Assembly (NCBI RefSeq): GCF_002869765.1
Contig: NZ_PNOR01000045.1
Span: 1 to 5,000, forward strand
DNA length: 5,000 nucleotides
Direction: 5' to 3'
Source of the DNA: Deinococcus planocerae
GTDB lineage: Bacteria > Deinococcota > Deinococci > Deinococcales > Deinococcaceae
Below are positions 1 through 4,834 of the stretch, in pieces; position 1 is the first letter of the stretch, and each line of letters begins with the position of its first letter. A program made the translations under genes and the position numbers. Under the pieces are notes generated by a model. It was not told where the DNA came from, ran no database searches, and saw only the letters and a list, made by a program, of their open reading frames with translations.

Positions 1-191
1 CGGTCATGGCAGGTATGCCATGACCCGTACCGCTCAGGAATGTCCCGCCAGGGTGCGCCGGTCTTCTGGCGCCAGATGATGCCGTTCAGGACGACGCGGT
101 GGTCCTTGTAGGCGTGTCCTCGCTTGGGGTGTGGGGGCAGCAGTGGGCGAAGTTGAGCCCACTGCTGCTCGGTTAAATCTGTCCGTCCCAT
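1..191 (-). CDS. IS5-family transposase, N-terminal part (runs off the left edge)
   Basis: Sixty-three complete codons from the ATG at 191, open to the window edge. The protein begins [20 protein letters not shown] and continues with a KDHR segment, [20 protein letters not shown] and GSWHT. This is the typical N-terminal DUF4096-like domain of IS5 (IS427-type) transposases, which precedes the DDE catalytic domain; the catalytic residues lie outside the window. In such elements the protein binds the terminal inverted repeats and catalyses cut-and-paste transposition. The start is supported by a GGAGG Shine-Dalgarno (200-204) eight bases upstream. Another ATG overlaps that motif but is out of frame. 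Whether the gene is intact, or split into two frames as in some IS427-type elements, cannot be told here. Confidence 0.88.
   Translation of the reverse strand, partial: MGRTDLTEQQWAQLRPLLPPHPKRGHAYKDHRVVLNGIIWRQKTGAPWRDIPERYGSWHTCHD
2..25. repeat. Perfect 10-bp inverted repeat inside the transposase gene
   Basis: GGTCATGGCA (2-11) and TGCCATGACC (16-25) are perfect reverse complements separated by four bases (GGTA). In RNA this would be a strong hairpin with a tetraloop. It lies within transposase codons about 56 to 63, so it may be coincidental to the coding sequence. No run of T follows it on either strand within view, so it is not a classical terminator. Confidence 0.7.
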
Positions 192-224
192 CCCCCCATC
201 CTCCCAAATTCACCCAGACAGACC

Positions 225-1037
225 CTAGCGCGGGGCCGCCCGGGTGGCCCGCACGTTCAACCCGTGCAGCTCCCGGTAGAAGTCGGCGCTCGGCACGTCC
301 GCCAGTCCCAGGTCGGCGAGGGCCTGCTCGAAGGTGGTGTCGGGGCGGGCGGCCAGGCGGGCGAAGTAGGCGAGGTTGCGCTCGATCAGGGACGCGTCGT
401 GCCCGCCGCCGTGGCACGGCAACACCACCGCCGGGTCCAGCGCCCTCAGCTCGCGCATGGTGGCGAGCAGCACGGGCAGGTCGGCGTCCTGCTCCACGTA
501 GGGAAAGGGGAACTCCAGGGCGTCCGCCGCGAGCAGGAGGCGGAGTTCGGGAATCCACACGACGAGTTGGTCGGCGCTGTGCCCGGGGGCGGGCCGCAGT
601 TCGAGCGTCAGGTCTCCCCCGTCGATGGTCAGGGCGCCGTCGAAGGTCACGGTCGGCGGGCACAGGACCACTTCAGCGAAGCGCGCGTCCTCGGCCTGCT
701 TGCGGGTCAGCTTGTCGCGGGCCGCCTGCGAGCGCAAGACCTCCCCCGCGAGGCGGCTCCCCAGGATGGGCGCGGGGTGCGGCCCGCCCGGCGCGACCAG
801 CGCGTTGCCCCAGGCGTGGTCGTAATGGCCGTGCGTGTTGACGACGAGCAGGGAGCGCCCGGCCAGGTCGCCTTCCAGCAGCGCCAGCATCTGCGCGGCC
901 TCCGCCGGGGTGCCGAAGGTGTCCACGACGACCACGTGCCGCCGCGTGACCACGGCGAAGCAGTCCACCTCGGTGCCTGACCGGAACATCCGCACGCGCG
1001 GGTCGGGCGTGGGCAGTTCCGTGATCACGGGCACCAC
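225..1037 (-). CDS. MBL-fold metallo-hydrolase, glyoxalase II-like
   Basis: A 270-residue cytoplasmic protein with the complete metal-binding set of the metallo-beta-lactamase superfamily. The THGHYDH motif gives H69, H71, D73 and H74; H153 is in APGHSADQ, D172 in LLLAADALEF and H209 in LPCHGGGHD. This predicts a dinuclear (often Zn) hydrolase. The THxHxDH form resembles glyoxalase II, but the substrate cannot be read from sequence and no signal peptide is seen. The start is GTG, one base after the trmB stop, with a GGGGG stretch seven bases upstream, so translation is probably coupled to trmB. A second GTG follows at once and could also serve. The stop codon TAG lies inside CTAG at the inferred IS boundary, so the last residues (RATRAAPR) may be the native end or a truncation. 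The catalytic domain is intact in either case. Confidence 0.88.
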   Translation of the reverse strand: MVPVITELPTPDPRVRMFRSGTEVDCFAVVTRRHVVVVDTFGTPAEAAQMLALLEGDLAGRSLLVVNTHGHYDHAWGNALVAPGGPHPAPILGSRLAGEVLRSQAARDKLTRKQAEDARFAEVVLCPPTVTFDGALTIDGGDLTLELRPAPGHSADQLVVWIPELRLLLAADALEFPFPYVEQDADLPVLLATMRELRALDPAVVLPCHGGGHDASLIERNLAYFARLAARPDTTFEQALADLGLADVPSADFYRELHGLNVRATRAAPR

Positions 1038-1038
1038 G

Positions 1039-2049
1039 CTAATACCCCCGGTGCGTGACCACCGCGCCCTGCCCCTCCAGCCAGCCGGTCACCGTGCCGA
1101 CCGCCGCCTTGACCCCCGGCGTGATGATGGGCCCCCCGAAGCGGGCGAGTCGGACGAGGTGGGTGCCGTCCCCCCGCGCGGTGACGCCCACGAGAACCTC
1201 CTGGATCAGCTCGCCTTCCACGACGTGGGCGAGGCACACCCAGCCGTCCTTGCCCAGGCTGCGGTACAGGTCGAGGAGGACGACGGTCCACCCGGCCCCG
1301 TCGCCTTCCGGCGCAGTCTCGCGGGTCTGCCCGCCGCGCGCCGTGTGTTTGCCGAACTCGCGGGGGCCGAACGTCTCGGGCAGGGTCAGGATGGCGTGGG
1401 GCACGTCGGGGGACTCCTCCTCGAAGGGATAGCGGGTGACGGCCCCGTGGGGCACGGGCGGGTGGGCGGTCGGCGTGAAGCGGGCGTGGTGGGCGCCCAG
1501 GCCCAGGTCGCGCCACTTCAGGGCGTACTTCGTCTCCAGGGCGGCGGGCGGCGCGTCCGTGAGGTCCACCCGCATGACGCCGCTCGCCCCCGCCTCATGG
1601 CAGGCGAACTCGAAATACTCGCCGTGGTCGGTGGTGAGCAGGACGGCCCCGCCCGGCCTCAGGCGGCTGGCGGCGAGCCGGAAGAAGGGGGCGCGCAAGA
1701 GGCGGTGGTCGGTATGCCCCGCCTTGGGCCAGGGATCGGGGAAGTTGACGACGATGGCGTCCAGCGCCCCCTCGGGCACCACCTCGCGGACGAGGACGCC
1801 AGCGGGCAGTTTGGTCAGCACGGCGTTCGTCAGCCCCGCCGCGCGCAACCTTCGAGCGGCCTTGAGCAGGCTGACCCCGCTGAGTTCGACGCCGAGGTAG
1901 TTGGGCGCCTCGGGGAAGGTGGCGGCGTGGTGCGGCCAGAACCGCCCGTCGCCGAAGCCCACCTCCAGCACCCAGGGACGGTCCGGGGTGTCGGGGTAGA
2001 GGCGCGCGGCGGCGTCGGGGAAGTGGAAGTCGGAGAGGCGGTAGATCAT
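1039..2049 (-). CDS. trmB: tRNA (guanine(46)-N7)-methyltransferase
   Basis: A 336-residue S-adenosylmethionine-dependent methyltransferase that makes m7G46 in the variable loop of tRNA. The SAM-binding motif I is VLEVGFGDGRF (27-37) and the next acidic strand is YLGVELS (51-57). The signature NFPDPWPKAGHTDHRL (102-117) is diagnostic for TrmB. LLTTDHGEY (137-145) and ETKYALKW (172-179, equivalent to the family's T-x-Y-E element) follow. The Rossmann domain ends near 215. A further 120 residues or so form a C-terminal extension absent from E. coli TrmB; Aquifex TrmB is also known to carry a long C-terminal region. The start is the ATG at 2049, which overlaps the preceding stop codon as ATGA. 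A G-rich Shine-Dalgarno (2057-2067) lies seven bases upstream. The frame is open up to 2325, but that part is antisense or overlapping and not TrmB-like. Confidence 0.95.
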   Translation of the reverse strand: MIYRLSDFHFPDAAARLYPDTPDRPWVLEVGFGDGRFWPHHAATFPEAPNYLGVELSGVSLLKAARRLRAAGLTNAVLTKLPAGVLVREVVPEGALDAIVVNFPDPWPKAGHTDHRLLRAPFFRLAASRLRPGGAVLLTTDHGEYFEFACHEAGASGVMRVDLTDAPPAALETKYALKWRDLGLGAHHARFTPTAHPPVPHGAVTRYPFEEESPDVPHAILTLPETFGPREFGKHTARGGQTRETAPEGDGAGWTVVLLDLYRSLGKDGWVCLAHVVEGELIQEVLVGVTARGDGTHLVRLARFGGPIITPGVKAAVGTVTGWLEGQGAVVTHRGY

Positions 2050-2846
2050 GAGCGTTCCCCCCCTCCCGGCCTCCCCCACGAGGGGGGACTCGAAGAGCCG
2101 CGCAGCGGAGGAGCCAAGAGAAGTTCCCCCGCCAGCCGCGCCGCGTCCTCCAGCACCGAGGCGTAGGTGTGCTCGCCGGGCGTGCAGCGGCCCACGGCGT
2201 ACACCCGCTCGAAACGCCCCAGGCGGAAGCCGTCCAGTTCGGTCGGGGCGGGCGTCAGGAAACGCACGTCGTAGGGCGGCGCCCCCTCCACCCCGGCGGC
2301 GGTCTGCTCGCCCCCGATCAGCCATACTCCGCTGCGGGCGAGGTCGTCGGCCAGGAAGTCGTAGGCGACCTCGGAGAGCCGCCCGGCCTCCTCCATCGTC
2401 TCGCCGATCAGCAGGCGGCCCTTGAGAAAGGCCCCGACGGCCAGGACGACGAGACGGGCGCGCAGGGTCGGGCCCTCCCAGGTCGAGAGCGTGACCTCCC
2501 CCTCCCCCTCGTCCAGCTCGGTCACCGTGCTTTGCAGGAGGTGGATGCCCGCCGTGGCCTCGATCTCGGCCTTGAGGTGGCGGTGAAAGGTCCAGCCGTC
2601 CGTGTCAGGAGTCATCCGCCCGGCCACGAGGGCGAGGACGCTGCCGGGCGGAAAGCCCGCGCCCTCTATGGTCGGCTGGTACAGGTTCCCGAGGTGGTCG
2701 AGGGCCTGCGAGACGAGGAGCACGTCCGCGCCCGAACGCGCCAGGCGCCACGCGAGTTCCGTGCCCGCGAGGCCCGCGCCAACCACGGCCACGTCGTAGA
2801 GGTGCCCCGGCTGCGGCTGGCTGCGGGGCTGAAGGGGTCCGAACAT
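2046..2846 (-). CDS. MnmG/GidA-related FAD-dependent protein (short form)
   Basis: A 266-residue flavoprotein built like the FAD-binding part of MnmG (GidA). The N-terminal dinucleotide-binding motif is YDVAVVGAGLAGTELAWRLA (residues 17-36, with G23, G25 and G28). VVLAVGAFLKGRLLIG (133-148) matches the MnmG TTGTFLxGxIHIG element, and AGRLSE (154-159) follows as in MnmG. A closing FAD segment is YAVGRCTPGEHTYASVLEDA (216-235). At less than half the length of MnmG (about 600 residues), it lacks the insertion and C-terminal helical domains that bind MnmE and tRNA, so it is not MnmG itself. A GidA-related protein of this size is known from Thermus. Its reaction is unknown to me; a redox or tRNA-modification role is inference from trmB next door. 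I prefer the ATG at 2846 because a -10 box sits nine bases upstream; an in-frame ATG at 2882 would add 12 residues. Residues 251-266 appear to be repeat-derived. Confidence 0.85.
   Translation of the reverse strand: MFGPLQPRSQPQPGHLYDVAVVGAGLAGTELAWRLARSGADVLLVSQALDHLGNLYQPTIEGAGFPPGSVLALVAGRMTPDTDGWTFHRHLKAEIEATAGIHLLQSTVTELDEGEGEVTLSTWEGPTLRARLVVLAVGAFLKGRLLIGETMEEAGRLSEVAYDFLADDLARSGVWLIGGEQTAAGVEGAPPYDVRFLTPAPTELDGFRLGRFERVYAVGRCTPGEHTYASVLEDAARLAGELLLAPPLRGSSSPPSWGRPGGGERS
2056..2115. repeat. Palindromic GC-rich repeat spanning the gidA-like/trmB junction
   Basis: CCCCC ACGA GGGGG (2073-2086) forms one hairpin and CCGC GCA GCGG (2098-2108) a second. The block encodes the low-complexity tail SSSPPSWGRPGGGERS of the FAD protein. 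In the trmB frame, upstream of its start, it would read ESPLVGEAGRGG. From memory, peptides of the type SPLVGE-x-GRG arise from an interspersed palindromic repeat in many GC-rich genomes, so I infer a repeat-element copy fused to the gene end. Its left arm, a C-rich run at 2057-2067, is on the minus strand the Shine-Dalgarno of trmB. The outer boundaries are approximate and no second copy lies in this window. Confidence 0.6.
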
Positions 2847-2861
2847 CAGAGGGGGAGTGTA
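2847..2861 (-). promoter_or_regulatory. Likely -10 element and near-leaderless start of the gidA-like/trmB operon
   Basis: On the minus strand TACACT (2861-2856) is a TANNNT -10 box. It is followed by nine bases, CCCCCTCTG, and then the ATG at 2846. There is no purine-rich Shine-Dalgarno before this ATG. That arrangement is the one known from leaderless or near-leaderless mRNAs in Deinococcus. No convincing -35 hexamer is seen 16-18 bases further upstream. The site lies in the only gap between the lipoprotein gene and this gene, so it probably starts the unit of FAD protein, trmB and MBL hydrolase. Confidence 0.5.
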
Positions 2862-2899
2862 GTGCAGGCGGAGGCGAAGCACTCAGGCCCAGGTTTCCC

Positions 2900-3856
2900 T
2901 CACCGCTCCGTCTCCACCTGATACGACCCGTCTCCCTCGCCCGTGAAGGTCACCGTGCCCTGCTGGTCGGTGCGGTAGACGCGGACGTTGTTTTCCCTGT
3001 AGAGGTCCAGCGCCGTCTTCGTGGGGTGGCCGTAGTTGTTCTCGCCCACGCCGATGACGACGTTCTCGGGGCGGACGGCGGCGAGCCAGGCCTGATGGTC
3101 GCCGTTCGCCGCGCCGTGGTGGATGCTCTTGTAGAGCTGGAAGGGGCCCTGGATCTCGGGTCGGCGCTCCTCCAGCCACGCTTGCGTCTCGGGTTTCTCG
3201 CTGTCGCCGGTCATCAGGGCGCGGAACTTGCCGAACTCGACGCGCACGCCGACGCTGTTCTCGTTCTGGTCGTCGCCCATCCCGGCGGGCGGGGCGATCA
3301 CGCGCACCTTGACCGAGCCGAGGTTGACGACCTGATTGTTCGCCTTCTGGAAGGTGGTGCCCGCCCCCTCCAGCGCCGTGACGAGGCGTTCCCAGGTCTG
3401 GGTGGTGCCCGCCAGCCCGTTGTTGATAAAGAGGGTGGGCCTAGCCGTCTGCGCGGCGGAGACCAGCCCCGCGATGTGGTCGGCGTCGGCGTGGCTGGCG
3501 ACCATCAGGTCGATCTTGGTGACCCCGTAGGCTTTCAGGTGCTCCCGCATCCGAACGGCGCTGCGTCCGCCGTCGTAGAGCATCGTCTTGCCCTCGGGGC
3601 TGGTCACGAGCACGGCGTCCCCCTGCCCCACGTCGAGGAAGCGGATGGTGACCTGACCGCCCGGGGTGCCGCTTCCCCCCTGGTCGCCCTCCTCCTTCCC
3701 CCCACCCCCCGCGCACGCCGCGAGGCTGACGATCAGGCCGAGGACGAGCACGCCCGCGAGGTCGCTGGTGCTGGGGCCGTGGCCCTTGTGGCTGCCCCCG
3801 GACCCGGCGGCCTTGTTGCGGGCGGGGGAGTTGGAGGTCGCTTTCTTGCCGCTCAC
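2900..3856 (-). CDS. ComEC-type MBL-fold hydrolase, predicted lipoprotein or membrane-anchored
   Basis: A 318-residue protein of the ComEC/Rec2-related branch of the metallo-beta-lactamase fold. FLDVGQGDAVLV (73-84) and MLYDGG (92-97) open the domain. The metal motif SHADADH (121-127) has Asp in place of the second His, as is usual in this branch. NENSVGVRVEFG (198-209), LMTGDSE (214-220), KSIHHG (243-248) and GHPTK (276-280) complete it. The ComEC MBL domain is thought to act on DNA, so a nuclease or phosphodiesterase role outside the membrane is possible but unproved. The N-terminus has a 31-residue hydrophilic stretch, a hydrophobic segment (33-47) and then LAAC with Cys48, a lipobox, followed by a Gly/Glu-rich linker (49-68). 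The GTG start overlaps the upstream stop codon as GTGA, with an AGGAG Shine-Dalgarno eight bases upstream. It has no ComEC channel domain, so it is a stand-alone hydrolase. Confidence 0.88.
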   Translation of the reverse strand: MSGKKATSNSPARNKAAGSGGSHKGHGPSTSDLAGVLVLGLIVSLAACAGGGGKEEGDQGGSGTPGGQVTIRFLDVGQGDAVLVTSPEGKTMLYDGGRSAVRMREHLKAYGVTKIDLMVASHADADHIAGLVSAAQTARPTLFINNGLAGTTQTWERLVTALEGAGTTFQKANNQVVNLGSVKVRVIAPPAGMGDDQNENSVGVRVEFGKFRALMTGDSEKPETQAWLEERRPEIQGPFQLYKSIHHGAANGDHQAWLAAVRPENVVIGVGENNYGHPTKTALDLYRENNVRVYRTDQQGTVTFTGEGDGSYQVETER

Positions 3857-4161
3857 AGGGTGATCTCCTCTTCCCCCTCGTGGGATGTGCCCGCATTCAG
3901 GCGGTCGAGGTGGCGCTGGGCGGCCATGCGGCGGGCCCGGGTCTCCCCAGGCAGCAGGCGGACGGTCACCCCGTCGGGGCCGTCCTCCACGGCGAGGAGG
4001 TCACCCTCGCGCACCCCATCCGGCAGGGCGGAGAGGGGAAGGTCGAAGGTCTGGCCGTCCTCCCGCTCTATGCGGGCCACCCGGCCACGCGGGCCGTCCT
4101 CGATGCCGTCCACCGTCCAGCGTTCGGAGGCGTGGGGGTCGCGGCGTTCTTCGTCCTTCAC
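3853..4161 (-). CDS. DUF3006 domain-containing protein
   Basis: A 102-residue soluble protein. The core ERWTVDGIEDGPRGRVARIE (residues 13-32), followed by DLPLSALPDGVREGDLL (40-56), has the WTVDxIE...LP-x-G-x-x-EGD pattern of DUF3006. These are small, probably beta-rich domains of unknown function. A basic helix-like stretch with TRARRMAAQRHLDRLN (74-89) and an acidic tail, EGEEEI, follow. No signal peptide is seen, so it should be cytoplasmic. The GTG start at 4161 is chosen because a TACCCT -10 box stands six bases upstream and nothing before it resembles the family, although the frame is open to 4668 as antisense of the GNAT gene. It overlaps the MBL lipoprotein gene by four bases. As I recall, DUF3006 is often found next to or fused with ComEC-like MBL proteins, so a joint function is likely. 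Confidence 0.82.
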   Translation of the reverse strand: MKDEERRDPHASERWTVDGIEDGPRGRVARIEREDGQTFDLPLSALPDGVREGDLLAVEDGPDGVTVRLLPGETRARRMAAQRHLDRLNAGTSHEGEEEITL

Positions 4162-4173
4162 CTGTTCAGGGTA
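4162..4173 (-). promoter_or_regulatory. Likely -10 element of a leaderless DUF3006/MBL transcript
   Basis: On the minus strand TACCCT (4173-4168) is a TANNNT box. It is followed by GAACAG and then the GTG start at 4161. No Shine-Dalgarno is present. Six bases between the -10 box and the start codon is the spacing expected if transcription begins at the start codon itself. No clear -35 is seen. The 54-base divergent gap leaves no room for a long 5' leader. Confidence 0.5.
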
Positions 4174-4204
4174 GCGCGGCGAACGGCGGCGCTTGGGAAC
4201 GTGC

Positions 4205-4215
4205 CACACTGCCCC
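4205..4215 (+). promoter_or_regulatory. Possible weak -10 element of the GNAT gene
   Basis: CACACT (4205-4210) lies five bases before the ATG at 4216. It matches TANNNT only in part (A at the second position and the final T). There is no Shine-Dalgarno at a usable distance, so a leaderless start is possible here too. The box would share the 54-base divergent region with the DUF3006 promoter. The call rests mainly on position and is tentative. Confidence 0.25.
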
Positions 4216-4812
4216 ATGCGCCACAGCCTGACGCTCCAGGGCGGCGACCTGACTCTGCGGCCCCTGACGGAAGGGGACACCCTGGCGTTGTGCGTGCTGG
4301 CGCGGGACTGCGGGGCCGAGTTGCGGTGGATGTCCACGCCGCCCACCTCTCCCGCCTCCTACCGCGCCGCGCTCGGCGCCCCCGACCAGTTGCCCTTCGT
4401 GGTGGAAGTTGGCCGGGAGTTGGCGGGAAGCACGCGCTACGGCGACATCCGGACCGCGCACGGCGGGCTGGAGATCGGCTGGACGTGGCTCCACCCCCGC
4501 TGGCACGGCACAGGCACGAAGCGCCGCATGAAGCGCCTGCTGCTCGCCCACGCCTTCGAGGAATTGGGCATGGAGCGGGTGCAGCTCAAGACCGACATCC
4601 TGAACACCCGCAGCCAGCGGGCCATCGAAGGGCTTGGGGCCGTCAAGGAAGGCGTGCTGCGGCGGCACATGCGCAGGCCCGACGGCACGATGCGCGACAC
4701 GGTGATGTACTCGGTGACGCGGGGGGAGTGGGCGGCTGTCCGTCAGCGGCTCGCCGAACAGGTCAGCCTCTCTCAGCCCAAGGAGGAGGGGCGGTTCCGC
4801 TCCCCCGGTTAG
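4216..4812 (+). CDS. GNAT family N-acetyltransferase (RimJ/RimL type)
   Basis: A 198-residue acetyl-CoA-dependent acetyltransferase of the RimL-like group. LTLRPLTEGD (12-21) is the usual opening strand. EIGWTWLHPRWHGTGTKRRM (86-105) contains the acetyl-CoA pyrophosphate-binding loop as HGTGT. KRLLLAHAFEELGMERVQLK (106-125) and LNTRSQRAIEGLGAVKEGVL (129-148) carry the N-x-x-S-xx-A-I-E-x-LG-A motif typical of the family. RRPDGTMRDTVMYSV (153-167) is the final strand pair. RimJ/RimL relatives acetylate protein N-termini or small amines; the substrate here is unknown. Residues after about 180 are a hydrophilic tail whose codons overlap a terminator-like hairpin. The frame is open upstream to 3880, but that portion is antisense to the DUF3006 gene, and the ATG at 4216 places the family's first strand at residue 12. 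It diverges from DUF3006 and appears monocistronic. Confidence 0.9.
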   Translation: MRHSLTLQGGDLTLRPLTEGDTLALCVLARDCGAELRWMSTPPTSPASYRAALGAPDQLPFVVEVGRELAGSTRYGDIRTAHGGLEIGWTWLHPRWHGTGTKRRMKRLLLAHAFEELGMERVQLKTDILNTRSQRAIEGLGAVKEGVLRRHMRRPDGTMRDTVMYSVTRGEWAAVRQRLAEQVSLSQPKEEGRFRSPG

Positions 4813-4821
4813 CCGCCCCTC
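4786..4821. terminator. GC-rich hairpin between convergent genes (possible bidirectional terminator)
   Basis: GAGGGGCGG (4786-4794) pairs perfectly with CCGCCCCTC (4813-4821), a 9-bp stem with an 18-base loop. A T-A pair (4796 with 4811) may extend it past one mismatch. It spans the stop codon of the GNAT gene and lies 13 bases beyond the stop of the gene on the other strand. No U-tract follows on either strand, so it is not a canonical intrinsic terminator. The place between two convergent stops is still where one would be expected. Confidence 0.45.
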
Positions 4822-4834
4822 TCCCCCACCCCGC

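Larger units (their letters stand above)
1..224 (-). mobile_element. IS5-family insertion sequence, partial (one end)
   Basis: The transposase start lies at 191 and reads leftward out of the window, so this is the end of the element upstream of the transposase. The outer boundary is inferred at about 224. Read on the minus strand, the element would begin GGTCTGTCTGGGTG directly after CTAG (225-228). A 4-base YTAR-type target such as CTAG fits the IS5 family, so CTAG may be the target-site duplication. The second copy and the other inverted repeat lie outside the window, so the exact end is not proved. Codons here (for example TTA, ATT, CCT) are a little less GC-biased than in the neighbouring genes, which suits a mobile element. 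Confidence 0.8.

Noticed and set aside
34..663. Minus-strand frame of 209 residues joining the IS end and the MBL gene
   Set aside because: It mixes out-of-frame readings of the transposase and the MBL gene and contains a low-complexity Arg/Pro-rich stretch. The two real frames explain the region.
835..2166. Long open frame of 443 residues on the plus strand
   Set aside because: It is antisense to the MBL gene, trmB and part of the gidA-like gene, all with clear family motifs. Its residues (rich in G, R, P, E, V and A) are those produced by the complement of GC-rich codons and resemble no family I know.
2050..2325. Longer trmB start giving a 428-residue protein
   Set aside because: The extra residues lie out of frame over the gidA-like coding sequence, and the ATG at 2049 has a Shine-Dalgarno and an ATGA overlap.
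2046..2846. Identification of the FAD protein as TrmFO or full MnmG
   Set aside because: It has the shared GAGLAG FAD motif but is far too short for either enzyme and lacks their other domains. GidA-related short protein is the safer name.
3026..4174. Plus-strand open frame of 382 residues
   Set aside because: It is antisense to the ComEC-type hydrolase and DUF3006 genes and shows no domain motifs.
3880..4215. N-terminal extension of the GNAT gene by 112 residues
   Set aside because: The added residues are antisense to DUF3006, whereas RimL-type proteins start a few residues before the LTLRPL strand, which fits the ATG at 4216.
4162..4215. tRNA, small RNA or riboswitch in the divergent gap
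   Set aside because: At 54 bases with no strong pairing, the gap is too short and holds only promoter-like elements.
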